Below are positions 53,719 through 62,600 of a stretch of 64,000 nt of DNA, one piece after another. The DNA is from Jiangella sp. DSM 45060 (lineage in GTDB: Bacteria > Actinomycetota > Actinomycetes > Jiangellales > Jiangellaceae): NCBI RefSeq assembly GCF_900105175.1, contig NZ_LT629771.1, positions 496,001 through 560,000 on the forward strand, given 5' to 3'. The position numbers were made by a program, and so were the translations under genes. The notes beneath the pieces are model-generated. The model searched no databases. It saw only the letters and a list, made by a program, of their open reading frames with translations, and had not been told where the DNA came from. Each line of letters opens with the position of its first letter. Position 1 is the first letter of the stretch.

Positions 53719-54010
53719 TGCCGTCTCACCGCTGCCGCCGTCGCGCCGCCGTCTCACCGCGGCAGCCGCCCCTGCCGGCGCGCCGCTGCCGCTGCCGGGT
53801 GCCGTCCGGCAGGCGCTTCGCTGAACGGGTCACGCGCGTTCAGGCGCGTTGTCATGCCGCAGTGCTGATTCCGTCGTCCGTTGTTGGCGGGAATGTGTCC
53901 CGCATACGGCATCCGTCCGCTATCGTCCACTGTGACGCTCGGTGATGCCGGGTGTCATAATCCCCGGACGGCGGATGGGAGGAGCGGCCCTGACCGGCCG
54001 CGCAGTGCTC
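53719..54010. promoter_or_regulatory. non-coding region upstream of the SGNH hydrolase, with an inverted repeat
   Basis: From the secA terminator to the hydrolase start there is no credible gene. A duplicated gccgtctcaccgc lies at about 53720-53761. GCGGGA (53887-53892) and TCCCGC (53898-53903) form a 6-bp inverted repeat with 5-base spacer that could be an operator. AT-richer bases at 53876-53965 (including tgtcataatc) may contain the promoter. Confidence 0.4.
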
Positions 54011-54991
54011 ATGACCCACACCTCGACCACCCACCACCAGACCACCCAGCACCCGCAACGATCCCCTCGCTCCATCGCCAGAACGGCCGTCACGCTCTGC
54101 GTGGCGGCCGTCGTGCTGATAGGGGCGGCCCTCGGCGCGGCGGCGGACGCGTCGGCGGCGGAGACGACGGACGCGGCGGACACGCCGTCGGCCGTCATCA
54201 CGCTGGGCGACTCCTACTCGTCGGGCCTCGGTGCCGGCGGCTATCTCGACGACTGCGACCGAACGCCGCGGGCGTGGAACAACCTGATCTTCGGCGACGC
54301 GGTGTCCGACCGGACGCTGCTGGCCTGCTCCGGCGCACGGATCGCGGAGGTGACGCAGCAGGTGCGGCAACTGGAGGCGATCCCCGGCGCCGGCGACCGG
54401 CTGATCACGGTCACGGTCGGCGGCAACGACGCGGGCTTCGCCGACGAGCTGGTCAACTGCCTGGTCTCGTTCCTGTCGTGCACCCGGCGCGAGGCCGAGC
54501 TGGCCACGTTGATCACCAGCCTGCACCAGCCGCTCGTGCAGCTCTACGACGCCGTGCAGGCGGCAGCGCCCGGCGACGAGGTGATCGTCGGCGGGTATCC
54601 GATGCTCGTCCCCGACCCCGCCGTGCGCAGCGACTGCCCGGCACTGACCGGCCTGCTGTCCGACTCCGAGCGGCAGATGATCCGCCGCCTCGGCGTCCTG
54701 CTCAACGACGTCATCGACGCCGCCGCCGCCGACGCCGGCGTCGAGTCGGCGTCGGACGAGGTGGCAGCCGGATTCGACGGACACGAGGCGTGCGCCAACG
54801 GGCCCGGTGACTGGCTCTACGGCCTGAAGATCTCGTGGTCGGCGGCGGACGAGCCGGGTACGGCGAGCGCCTCGCCGTACCAGCCGCAGTGGGACGTCGC
54901 GTCGTCATTCGTGCGTGACTCCTTCCATCCGACGGTGAACGGCCAGGCGGGCTACGCGGACGCGTTCGAGGAGGCCTGGGCGGCCCGCTGA
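54011..54991 (+). CDS. secreted SGNH/GDSL-family hydrolase (lipase/esterase)
   Basis: About 326 residues. A positively charged start and hydrophobic stretch (TAVTLCVAAVVLIGAALGAA) ending near ADASAAETT form a signal peptide. The mature enzyme has block I AVITLGDSYSSGLG with the catalytic Ser, block III ITVTVGGNDAGF with Gly and Asn, and block V SFHPTVNGQAGYA with the catalytic Asp/His position (DSFHP). Cysteine pairs (DDCDRTPRAW with LLACSGAR; NCLVSFLSC) suggest disulfides, as in Streptomyces lipases. It would hydrolyse extracellular lipid or acyl esters. ATG 54011 is used; ATG 53975 is possible. Its 3' end overlaps the opposing gene by 40 bases. Confidence 0.88.
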   Translation: MTHTSTTHHQTTQHPQRSPRSIARTAVTLCVAAVVLIGAALGAAADASAAETTDAADTPSAVITLGDSYSSGLGAGGYLDDCDRTPRAWNNLIFGDAVSDRTLLACSGARIAEVTQQVRQLEAIPGAGDRLITVTVGGNDAGFADELVNCLVSFLSCTRREAELATLITSLHQPLVQLYDAVQAAAPGDEVIVGGYPMLVPDPAVRSDCPALTGLLSDSERQMIRRLGVLLNDVIDAAAADAGVESASDEVAAGFDGHEACANGPGDWLYGLKISWSAADEPGTASASPYQPQWDVASSFVRDSFHPTVNGQAGYADAFEEAWAAR

Positions 54992-55919
54992 CCCTTGGTG
55001 CCGCCCCTGGCGCCGTTGGACGCGGCGCCGGGGGCGGCTCCGCGGGCGGCTCCGCGGCGTGTGCCGCGGCGGGCCGGGCTCGGCTCGGCGATGTCGAAGG
55101 CCGTGCACAACCACCGCCCGTCATCGGCTTCGAGACGCACCGCTACGGCCCGCGCCACCTCCCCGACCTGCGCGACGACGCTCGCCTCGGCCACTCCAGG
55201 TGTGACGCGGCAGACCCGCAGCGCCCGGATCCGCGGCCGCACGGCGGGCGCCTCCTCCAGCGCGACCGCCCGGCGGCTGAGGTCGCGGTAGACGGACTCG
55301 GCGGTCCACCGGACCAGCTGCTGCAGCGGACGGCGGCCGTGCAGGCACTCGAGCGCCGACTGGGCCAGCCGAGCGGTCCAGCGACGCGGATCCGGCAGCT
55401 CGTCAGCAGCGGTCGTCGTTCGGGTCGTTGGTGTCTTCCCAGCCCGGGCCGCGGGTCCTGGTCCGGCTGCCGCGACGGCTGCGGCGGTGGGGGCGGCTGT
55501 GGTCCGGGTCGCGGGTCCTGGTCCGGTGGCGGTCACGGCTCGGGTGGCGGGTCGTGGCCCGGCTGCGGCTGGATCGGCGGCGTGGGCGTGGCCGGCGGCG
55601 CCGTCGCGGGGCAGCTCCCGGGGCGCTCGAGGCGACTCGGGGCCGGGGTAGCGCAGCCACAGGCTGTCCGCGACCACCACCGCGCCGACCCCGACGGGGC
55701 GCAGCTGGTCCTCGAAGACGGCGTCGAGGTCGAGCGGAAGTGTCCCCTGGACCGCCGCCCCGCCCTCGTCCCCGCACCCGCCCCCACGTCCGCCGTCCGC
55801 CGCTCGCCCCGGGTCACGACGACGCCCAGTTCGTCGTCGTAGGGCGGCTCGGTGACCGGGACCGGCAGCAGGCGCACCCGGCTCACGTACGGCTCGGGCG
55901 GTGCGGACGTGGCGGTCAT
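54952..55919 (-). pseudogene. Rv3235-family protein gene with a frame break
   Basis: The N-terminus is in one frame: AGGAGG (plus-strand cctcct 55924-55929) sits just upstream of ATG 55919, and the protein opens TATSAPPEPYVSRVRLLPVP, then VTEPPYDDELGVVV. The rest of the family sequence (AAVQGTLPLDLDAVFEDQLR, later LPDPRRWTARLAQSALECLH, GRRPLQQLVRWTAESVYRDL, VRLEADDGRWLCTAFDIAEP) is in another frame that runs to the stop at 54952. The switch falls in a G-rich stretch at about 55755-55815 (minus-strand ggggg and gggg runs), equivalent to loss of one base or a -1 shift. It may be a true mutation, a programmed slip or a sequencing error. The middle is Ala/Thr/Pro-rich. Function of the family is unknown; it usually lies near secA. 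Confidence 0.65.
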
Positions 55920-56160
55920 CGCGGCCTCCTGACTTGGGCGGACATCGGCGTCACGAGCATCGAAACCGCCGGGCGCGGACGGGGTCAACGGGATCGCGCA
56001 GTCGGGCAGACCCGCGGCTGGAACGGGCAAACGGGCAACCTCTGGGAGGCCCGGAAACGGTGAACGGGCAACCGCTGAACGGGGTCGGGCAAACCCGGCT
56101 CTGTCACATTCCGACCATTGATGCGTGGCACGAACCAGCTTGTTGCAGGAGAATCAACAA

Positions 56161-57153
56161 ATGGAGGCCATTCGTCACAACGGGCCGCGGCGGGGGCTGG
56201 TGCTCGGCGGCGGCGGGGTCCTGGGCGCGGCGTGGATGGTCGGCGCGCTGAGCGCCATCGAGGAATCGACCGGTGCCGACCTCCGGTCGTTCGACTACAT
56301 CCTGGGCACGTCCGCGGGCTCGGTGCTCGCCGCGCTGCTCGGCGCCGGGGTCGACGCCGAGCAGTTGCGCGACCACCAGCTGGGCAATCCGATCGACGGC
56401 CCGCTGTCCGACCACACCTGGGACTACGAGACCGCGACCGGCGGCTCGCGTCCGCAGTTGCCCCGCTTCGGGGTCGGCTCGCCGGCGCTGGTCCGCCGCA
56501 ACGTCCGCAGGCTGCGCCGCATGCCGCCCACCGCCGTCCTGTCGGCGCTGATGCCGGTCGGCCGCGGCTCGCTGGACGGCGTCGGCGACCTCGTCGACGC
56601 GGTCACGGGACCGGACGCCGGGTGGTCGCCGCACTCGGGCGTCTGGATCGTCGCGATGGACTACGAGACCGGCCGACGGGTGCCGTTCGGCCGGGCCGGT
56701 GAGCCGCGGGCGTCGCTCCCGCAGGCCGTCATGGCGTCGTGCGCCATCCCGGGCTGGTTCGCGCCCGTGGTGATCGGCGGCCACCGCTACGTCGACGGCG
56801 GCACCTGCTCGGCCACGTCGGTCGACCTGCTCGGCGGGCTCGGCCTGGACGAGGTCTACGTCGTCGCGCCGATGGTGTCGTTCGAGCTGGACCATCCGCG
56901 GGCGCTACTGCCCCGGCTGGAGCGCCGCTGGCGGCGACGTTGCACCCGCCGCTGCCTGCGCGAGGCGGCGAAGCTGGAGGCCGCGGGCACCGCCGTGACG
57001 ATCCTCGGCCCCGGCCCGGAGGACCTCGTCGCGATCGGCGCGAACGTCATGGACACCGGCCGGCGCATGGCCGTGCTCGAGACCTCGCTGCGGACGTCGG
57101 AGGAGGCACTGACCCAGCGCCGATCCTGGGCCGACGCGGCCGAAGCCGGATGA
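56161..57153 (+). CDS. patatin-like phospholipase family protein
   Basis: About 330 residues. GLVLGGGGVLGAAWMVGAL forms the Gly-rich oxyanion loop. GTSAGSVLAALLGAG holds the GxSxG nucleophile Ser near residue 49. HRYVDGGTCSATSVDLL supplies the DGG catalytic Asp. VMASCAIPGWFAPVVIGG is the usual region before it. The Ser-Asp dyad is intact, so it should hydrolyse a lipid ester. No signal peptide; cytosolic or membrane-peripheral. AGGAGA at 56147-56152 stands 8 bases before ATG 56161, which decides the start over a GTG at 56125. Confidence 0.93.
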   Translation: MEAIRHNGPRRGLVLGGGGVLGAAWMVGALSAIEESTGADLRSFDYILGTSAGSVLAALLGAGVDAEQLRDHQLGNPIDGPLSDHTWDYETATGGSRPQLPRFGVGSPALVRRNVRRLRRMPPTAVLSALMPVGRGSLDGVGDLVDAVTGPDAGWSPHSGVWIVAMDYETGRRVPFGRAGEPRASLPQAVMASCAIPGWFAPVVIGGHRYVDGGTCSATSVDLLGGLGLDEVYVVAPMVSFELDHPRALLPRLERRWRRRCTRRCLREAAKLEAAGTAVTILGPGPEDLVAIGANVMDTGRRMAVLETSLRTSEEALTQRRSWADAAEAG

Positions 57154-57424
57154 GGCGGGGCGTACGGCTGTCGTTCATACCACGGAGGCGATACGCTTCG
57201 CAGCCGGTAGCGTTGAGGTCGACGACAATCCCACCGGAGCGGTCGCCGGGCGGCAGCCATTCGGGGGAAGTCGGGCCAGTGGGACGAATGACAAGGCGGG
57301 TTCGGTGCAGAATCTTCTACGGTGGACGAGCGCTCGCGCCGTGACGGAGCCGTTCGCCCCGCTGCAATGCGCACGAGTGCCCGCACACGGGTGAGCCGAG
57401 AGATGAGAACACGAGGTGTCAAGC

Positions 57425-58006
57425 GTGATGGATGACCGGCTGTCGACCAGGCCGTACGTCGCACGAGCGGTGCGACTGCTGTCCCAGCCCCGTCGGAGTC
57501 CCGCCGACGGCGCACTGGTCACCGCGGTAGCACTGCGGCTGGCCTCCCTCGACAGCGACAGCGAGACGGCCGAGCGCCTCGTCGCCGCGTCCGACCGGGT
57601 GATGGCCGGGGTGGCCGGGCTCATCGGGGAGCAGGCGCCGGCGTCCGACTGGAGCGACACCGCCGAGGCGCTGGCGCTGATGATCGCCGGCCGGCCGCTG
57701 CAGCGGGGTCACCTCATGGCGGCGCGGGCGACGCTCGGCACGGCCGACAAGGTCATCGACCTGTCCGACCGGCTGCGTCGCACCGCCGAGGAGCCCATCG
57801 ACCGCGACGACCTCGGCCGCGCGCTGGCCATGGCCGTCACGGGCCCGGCCGAGCTGGCCGAGGCGCTGCTCGAGCGCGAGTCGACCGACGCCGCGCCGGC
57901 AGCGGCCGCCGAGGCGCCCGCGCCGCGGCAGCCGGGGCGCCGGGCCGGCGCCGCCGAGCGCAACGTGTCGCTGCGCGCCCTCGACGGCGGCGTACCCGGC
58001 CGCTGA
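57425..58006 (+). CDS. small helical protein of unknown function
   Basis: About 193 residues, cytosolic. The body is alpha-helical: STRPYVARAVRLLSQPRRSP, LVTAVALRLASLDSDSETAE, RLVAASDRVMAGVAGLIGEQ, SDTAEALALMIAGRPLQRGH and DRDDLGRALAMAVTGPAELA. The C-terminal ~45 residues are Ala/Pro/Arg-rich and likely disordered. GAGG at 57413-57416 lies 8 bases before GTG 57425; ATG 57428 is an alternative. I do not recognise a family. The upstream 271-base gap to the patatin gene holds no other gene. Confidence 0.7.
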   Translation: MMDDRLSTRPYVARAVRLLSQPRRSPADGALVTAVALRLASLDSDSETAERLVAASDRVMAGVAGLIGEQAPASDWSDTAEALALMIAGRPLQRGHLMAARATLGTADKVIDLSDRLRRTAEEPIDRDDLGRALAMAVTGPAELAEALLERESTDAAPAAAAEAPAPRQPGRRAGAAERNVSLRALDGGVPGR

Positions 58007-58210
58007 GCTGCTCTCTTTCGGATTTGACGGAATCGGCGTCAACTCCGCTGAGGTGCTCGTGAAGACGGCCGGGCGACCGGTCGTCTGACACGCCTGTCCG
58101 CCCGCGCCGTCCGCCGACCCGACGTCACGTGCGCCGGACGGCCGCACCGTACGCCGGGCCGGGGCGTCAGCGTGCCCCGACCCCGCGCGCTCGTCGCAGC
58201 GTCCCCCAGC

Positions 58211-58705
58211 TCAGCGCGTCCCGGCGAGCCAGTCGTTGCCGACGCGTTCCTCGACCTTGACCGCGTGCATCAGACCCTGGTGCACCGCCTGCTCGATCTT
58301 CCCGCCGACCAGCGGCACCGACGCCTTCAGCAGGGCCTTGATCGTCAGCACGGTCGAGGCGCCGTTCCCGGCCAGCCGCATGGTGCCCGTGGCGCGGACC
58401 GGTGCGCCGGACATCTCCAGCTCGATGCTGCCGTCACGCGAGCCGTCCGCCGCCGCCGGTCCCCAGGTGTCGCGCTGCTTGATGTCGATCGTCTCGCCGA
58501 CGAAGCGGCGGACGAAGTCGGGGACGTCGGGGGGCATGACGCGCAGGAGGTCGATGGTGACGCGGTCGCCGTCGCGGCGGACGGAGGCCTGGTGCCGGAT
58601 CGCGTTGGCGGCCATGGTCTTCTTCTCGATGTAGGCCTCGTCGGTCAGCATCGCGAAGACCGCTGCCGGATCGGCGTCGAAACGCAGCTCGCTGTTCAGG
58701 TCCAT
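58211..58705 (-). CDS. DUF2505 domain protein
   Basis: A 164-residue START/SRPBCC-like small-molecule-binding protein. It opens MDLNSELRFDADPAAVFAML followed by TDEAYIEKKTMAANAIRHQA, with DRVTIDLLRVMPPDVPDFVR, FVGETIDIKQRDTWGPA and a C-terminal helix LVGGKIEQAVHQGLMHAVKV. These are DUF2505 signatures. Ligand unknown; cytosolic. The ATG at 58705 is 31 bases from the divergent kynA start, so the two share a promoter region and may be co-regulated. The 204-base gap downstream contains a TTGACG/CGTCAA stem (58024-58042), probably a terminator of the preceding plus-strand gene. Confidence 0.9.
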   Translation of the reverse strand: MDLNSELRFDADPAAVFAMLTDEAYIEKKTMAANAIRHQASVRRDGDRVTIDLLRVMPPDVPDFVRRFVGETIDIKQRDTWGPAAADGSRDGSIELEMSGAPVRATGTMRLAGNGASTVLTIKALLKASVPLVGGKIEQAVHQGLMHAVKVEERVGNDWLAGTR

Positions 58706-58736
58706 GGCTCCACATCCTGACCCATACGCTGGCGAG

Positions 58737-59540
58737 GTGACCACCGACAAGGAGATGAGTCCTCCGTCCGCACAGTTCGGCGAGGACGGTGCCCGGCTCA
58801 GCTACGGCACCTACCTGCGTCTCGCGCAGCTGCTCGACCAGCAGCGACTCGAGACCGATGCTCACGATGAGCTGCTGTTCATCACCATCCACCAGGTCTA
58901 CGAGCTGTGGTTCAAGCAACTGCTGCACGAGCTGGAGGCGGCCCGGCAGGCGATGTTCGACGACCGCCTGTGGTGGGCCCGGCACCTGCTGAACCGGGTG
59001 CACGAGATCGAACGGATCCTGATCGAGCAGGTCGGCGTCCTGGAGACGATGACCCCGCAGGACTTCCTGGAGTTCCGGGCCCGGCTGGCGCCGGCCAGCG
59101 GCTTCCAGTCGGTGCAGTTCCGCGAGCTGGAGTTCATCTCGGGCGCGAAGGACGCGGCGTTCCTGCGCCGGTTCCGCGGCCTGACGGAGGACGAGTCGGC
59201 TCGGCTGCGGCGCCGGCTGGACGAGCCGACGCTGTGGGACGCGTTCCTGGCGGCGCTGCGCGCCCACGACCTCCCCGCCGGCACGGACGACGAGATCAGC
59301 GCGTCGCTGCGGACCGCGGCGCACGATCGCGGCGCGTTCGGTGACGTCTGGGAGCTGGCGGAGGGTCTGATGTCGCACGACGAGCTCGCCGCCGGCTGGC
59401 GGGCCCGGCACGTCACGATGGTGGAACGGATGATCGGGACGAAAACCGGCACCGGCGGCTCGTCCGGCGCCTCCTACCTGCGCAGCCGCCTCGATTTCCG
59501 CTACTACCCGCTGCTCTGGGAGCTGCGTTCCTGGCTCTGA
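58737..59540 (+). CDS. kynA: tryptophan 2,3-dioxygenase
   Basis: A 267-residue heme dioxygenase, first step of tryptophan breakdown to N-formylkynurenine. LSYGTYLRLAQLLDQQRLET, then DELLFITIHQVYELWFKQLL with the distal-pocket His, MTPQDFLEFRARLAPASGFQ, SVQFRELEFISGAKDAAFLR (substrate-contacting Arg/Phe) and WRARHVTMVERMIGTKTGTG with the proximal heme His and the substrate-binding Thr/Gly are all present. Active-site residues are intact. GTG 58737 is chosen, since the family start follows directly. No kynurenine-pathway partner genes are next to it in this window. Confidence 0.95.
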   Translation: MTTDKEMSPPSAQFGEDGARLSYGTYLRLAQLLDQQRLETDAHDELLFITIHQVYELWFKQLLHELEAARQAMFDDRLWWARHLLNRVHEIERILIEQVGVLETMTPQDFLEFRARLAPASGFQSVQFRELEFISGAKDAAFLRRFRGLTEDESARLRRRLDEPTLWDAFLAALRAHDLPAGTDDEISASLRTAAHDRGAFGDVWELAEGLMSHDELAAGWRARHVTMVERMIGTKTGTGGSSGASYLRSRLDFRYYPLLWELRSWL

Positions 59541-59546
59541 CCCGCT

Positions 59547-59596
59547 CGGCGCCCGCCCTCGATGATCATGACATTCGGACCCGGCGAGCGGGCGCC
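59547..59596 (+). terminator. inverted repeat after kynA
   Basis: CGGCGCCCGC (59547-59556) is complementary to GCGGGCGCCG (59587-59596), with an overlapping alternative pairing cccgctcg/cgagcggg. The loop contains cgatgatcatg (59560-59570), a short sequence also present near 14980. Located right after kynA and before gdh, it probably ends the kynA transcript. Confidence 0.55.
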
Positions 59597-59669
59597 GCGG
59601 CGAGCTACTAATGTTCTGAGAGGTTCCGTACAACGACGTGCGGAGTCTCGTTCTGGGGGTTAGTGGAAG

Positions 59670-62600
59670 ATGCGTAATCGGCTCGACGAAGCCAAATCCG
59701 AGCTCCTCGCGAAGGCCGCGCTGGTCGGCGACCGCGGGAGCCGCGACGAGGACGAAGCCTTCCTTCGCCGGTACTACCGGCACGTCGCCGCCGAGGACCT
59801 CGTCGACCGCGACGTCATCGACGTCTACGGGGTGGCCGCGTCGCACCGGCGCTCGGCGCAGACCAGGCCGCAGGGCACCGCCGTCGTCAACGTCTACACG
59901 CCGACGGTCGACGAGCACGGCTGGGCGTCCGGGCACACCATCGTCGAGGTCGTCATCGACGACATGCCGTTCCTGGTCGACTCCGTCACCATGGCGCTGT
60001 CCGAGCACGAGCACGCCATCCGCCTCGTCGTCCACCCGCAGCTGGTGGTCCGCCGCGACATCACCGGCCAGCTCGTCGAGGTGCTCGACCTCAACGAGAA
60101 CGACCCGCGGCGCGACGCCGGCACCGTCGTCGAGTCGTGGATGCACGTCGAGATCGACCGCACCGACGACCCCGACGACCAAGCCGCCATCGAGCAGCTG
60201 CTGCGCGACACCCTCCGCGACGTCCGCGAGGCGGTCGAGGACTGGCAGCGCATGCGCCAGCGCGCCATCGACATCGCCGGCGAGCTGGAGCACCCGCCGT
60301 CGTCGATCAAGGCGCCCGAGGCCGACGAGGCGCGCGAGCTGCTGCACTGGCTGGCCGACGACCACTTCACCTTCCTCGGCTACCGCGAGTACCAGCTCGA
60401 CGAGGTCGACGGCGAGGACGTGCTGCGCGCGGTCACCGGCACCGGTCTCGGCATCCTGCGGTCCGACCAGGACCTCTCCGGCTCGTTCGGCAAGCTGCCG
60501 CGTGAGGTGCGGGCGAAGGCGCGCGAGAAACAGCTGCTGGTGCTCACCAAGGCCAACTCCAAGGCGACGGTGCACCGCCCGGCCTACCTCGACTACGTCG
60601 GTGTGAAGACGTTCGACGAGTCCGGCGAGGTGGTCGGCGAGCGGCGCTTCCTCGGGCTGTTCACGTCCGCCGCCTACACCGAGAGCGTCCTGCGCATCCC
60701 GGTGCTGCGGCGCAAGGTCCAAGAGGTCATCGAGCAGGCCGGGTTCGCGCCGTCCGGGCACTCCGGCAAGGACCTCCTGCAGGTGCTCGAGACGTACCCG
60801 CGCGACGAGCTGTTCCAGATCCCGCCCGAGGAGCTGCTGCCCACCGCGCTCGCCGTCGTCCACCTGCAGGAGCGCCGCCACCTGCGCATGTTCGTCCGCC
60901 GCGACGACTACGGGCGCTACCTGTCGTTCCTCGTCTACCTGCCGCGCGACCGCTACAACACCGACGTGCGCGAGCGCATCCAGCGGCTGCTGCTGGCCGC
61001 CACCGACGGCGACTCCATCGACTTCACCGCGCGGGTCGGCGAGGCGGCGCTGGCCCGCCTGCACTTCGTCGTCCGGATGAAGCGCGACCAGGGGCTGCCC
61101 GCGATCGACGTCCCGGCGTTGGAGAAGCAGCTGGTCGGCGCGACCCGGTCGTGGATCGACGAGCTGTCCGACGCGCTGGCCGAGCAGGTCGGCGAGGAAG
61201 GCGCGGCCAAGCTGCTGCGCCGGTACCGGCAGGCGTTCCCCGAGGGCTACAAGGCCGACTTCCCGGCGCGGACGGCGGTGGCCGACGTCCGCCGCCTCGA
61301 GGAGCTGCCCGCCGAGGACGGCCTGGGCATGAACCTCTACCAGCCGGTCGGCGGGCTGGCCACCGACCGCCGGTTCAAGATCTACCGCACCGGCACGCCC
61401 ATCTCGCTCACCCAGGTGCTGCCGATCCTGTCGCGCATGGGCGTCGAGGTGGTCGACGAGCGGCCGTACGAGATCGTCCGGCGCGGCCACGACACCGAGT
61501 CGACGGCGTACATCTACGACTTCGGGCTGCGCTACCGCGGGCTGCGCGCCACCGAGGCCGACCGCCTCAAGGTGCTGTTCCAGGACGCGTTCGCCGCGGT
61601 GTGGCGCGGCGACGCCGAGAGCGACGGGTTCAACGCGCTGGTGCCGCAGGCGGGGCTGTCGTGGCGGCAGGCGTCGATCCTGCGCGCGTACGCCAAGTAC
61701 CTGCGCCAGACCGGCACCACGTTCAGCCAGAACTACCTCGAGGAGGCGCTGTCCGGCCACGTCGACGTCGCACGCATGCTCGTCGACCTGTTCGAGATCC
61801 GGTTCGACCCCGAGCGCTACGGCGACGACGACACCGGCCGCGCGGCCCGGCAGACGGCCGCCGACGAACTGAACGGGCGCATCGACGAGGCGCTCGACCA
61901 GGTCGCCAGCCTCGACCAGGACCGCATCCTGCGCTCGTTCCTGCGGCTGGTGAAGGCGACGCTGCGGACCAGCTACTACCGCACCACCGTCGGCGGGCCC
62001 CAGACCGTCACCAGCTTCAAGCTCGACTCCCGGTCGCTGCCCGACCTCCCCGACCCCAAGCCGAAGTACGAGATCTGGGTGTACTCGCCCCGGGTCGAGG
62101 GCGTGCACCTGCGCTACGGCGCCGTCGCCCGCGGCGGGCTGCGCTGGTCCGACCGGCGCGAGGACTTCCGGACGGAGATCCTCGGCCTGGTCAAGGCGCA
62201 GGCGGTGAAGAACTCCGTCATCGTCCCGGTCGGCGCGAAGGGCGGCTTCGTCGGCAAGCGGCTGCCCGACCCCGCCGTCGACCGCGAGGCGTGGCTGGCC
62301 GAGGGCGTCGAGTGCTACAAGACGTTCATCCGGGCCATGCTCGACATCACCGACAACCGCGCCGCCGATCGCAGCGTCGTCCCGCCGCCGATGGTCGTCC
62401 GCCACGACGGCGACGACCCGTACCTCGTGGTGGCGGCCGACAAGGGCACCGCGTCGTTCTCCGACATCGCCAACGACGTCTCCCACGAATACGGCTTCTG
62501 GCTCGGCGACGCGTTCGCGTCCGGCGGGTCGGCCGGGTACGACCACAAGGCCATGGGCATCACCGCCCGCGGCGCCTGGGAGTCGGTGCGGCGGCACTTC

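Noticed and set aside
59638-60606. A plus-strand frame overlapping the start of gdh.
   Set aside because: Ser/Thr/Arg-rich shadow; the frame from 59670 is the one with family motifs.
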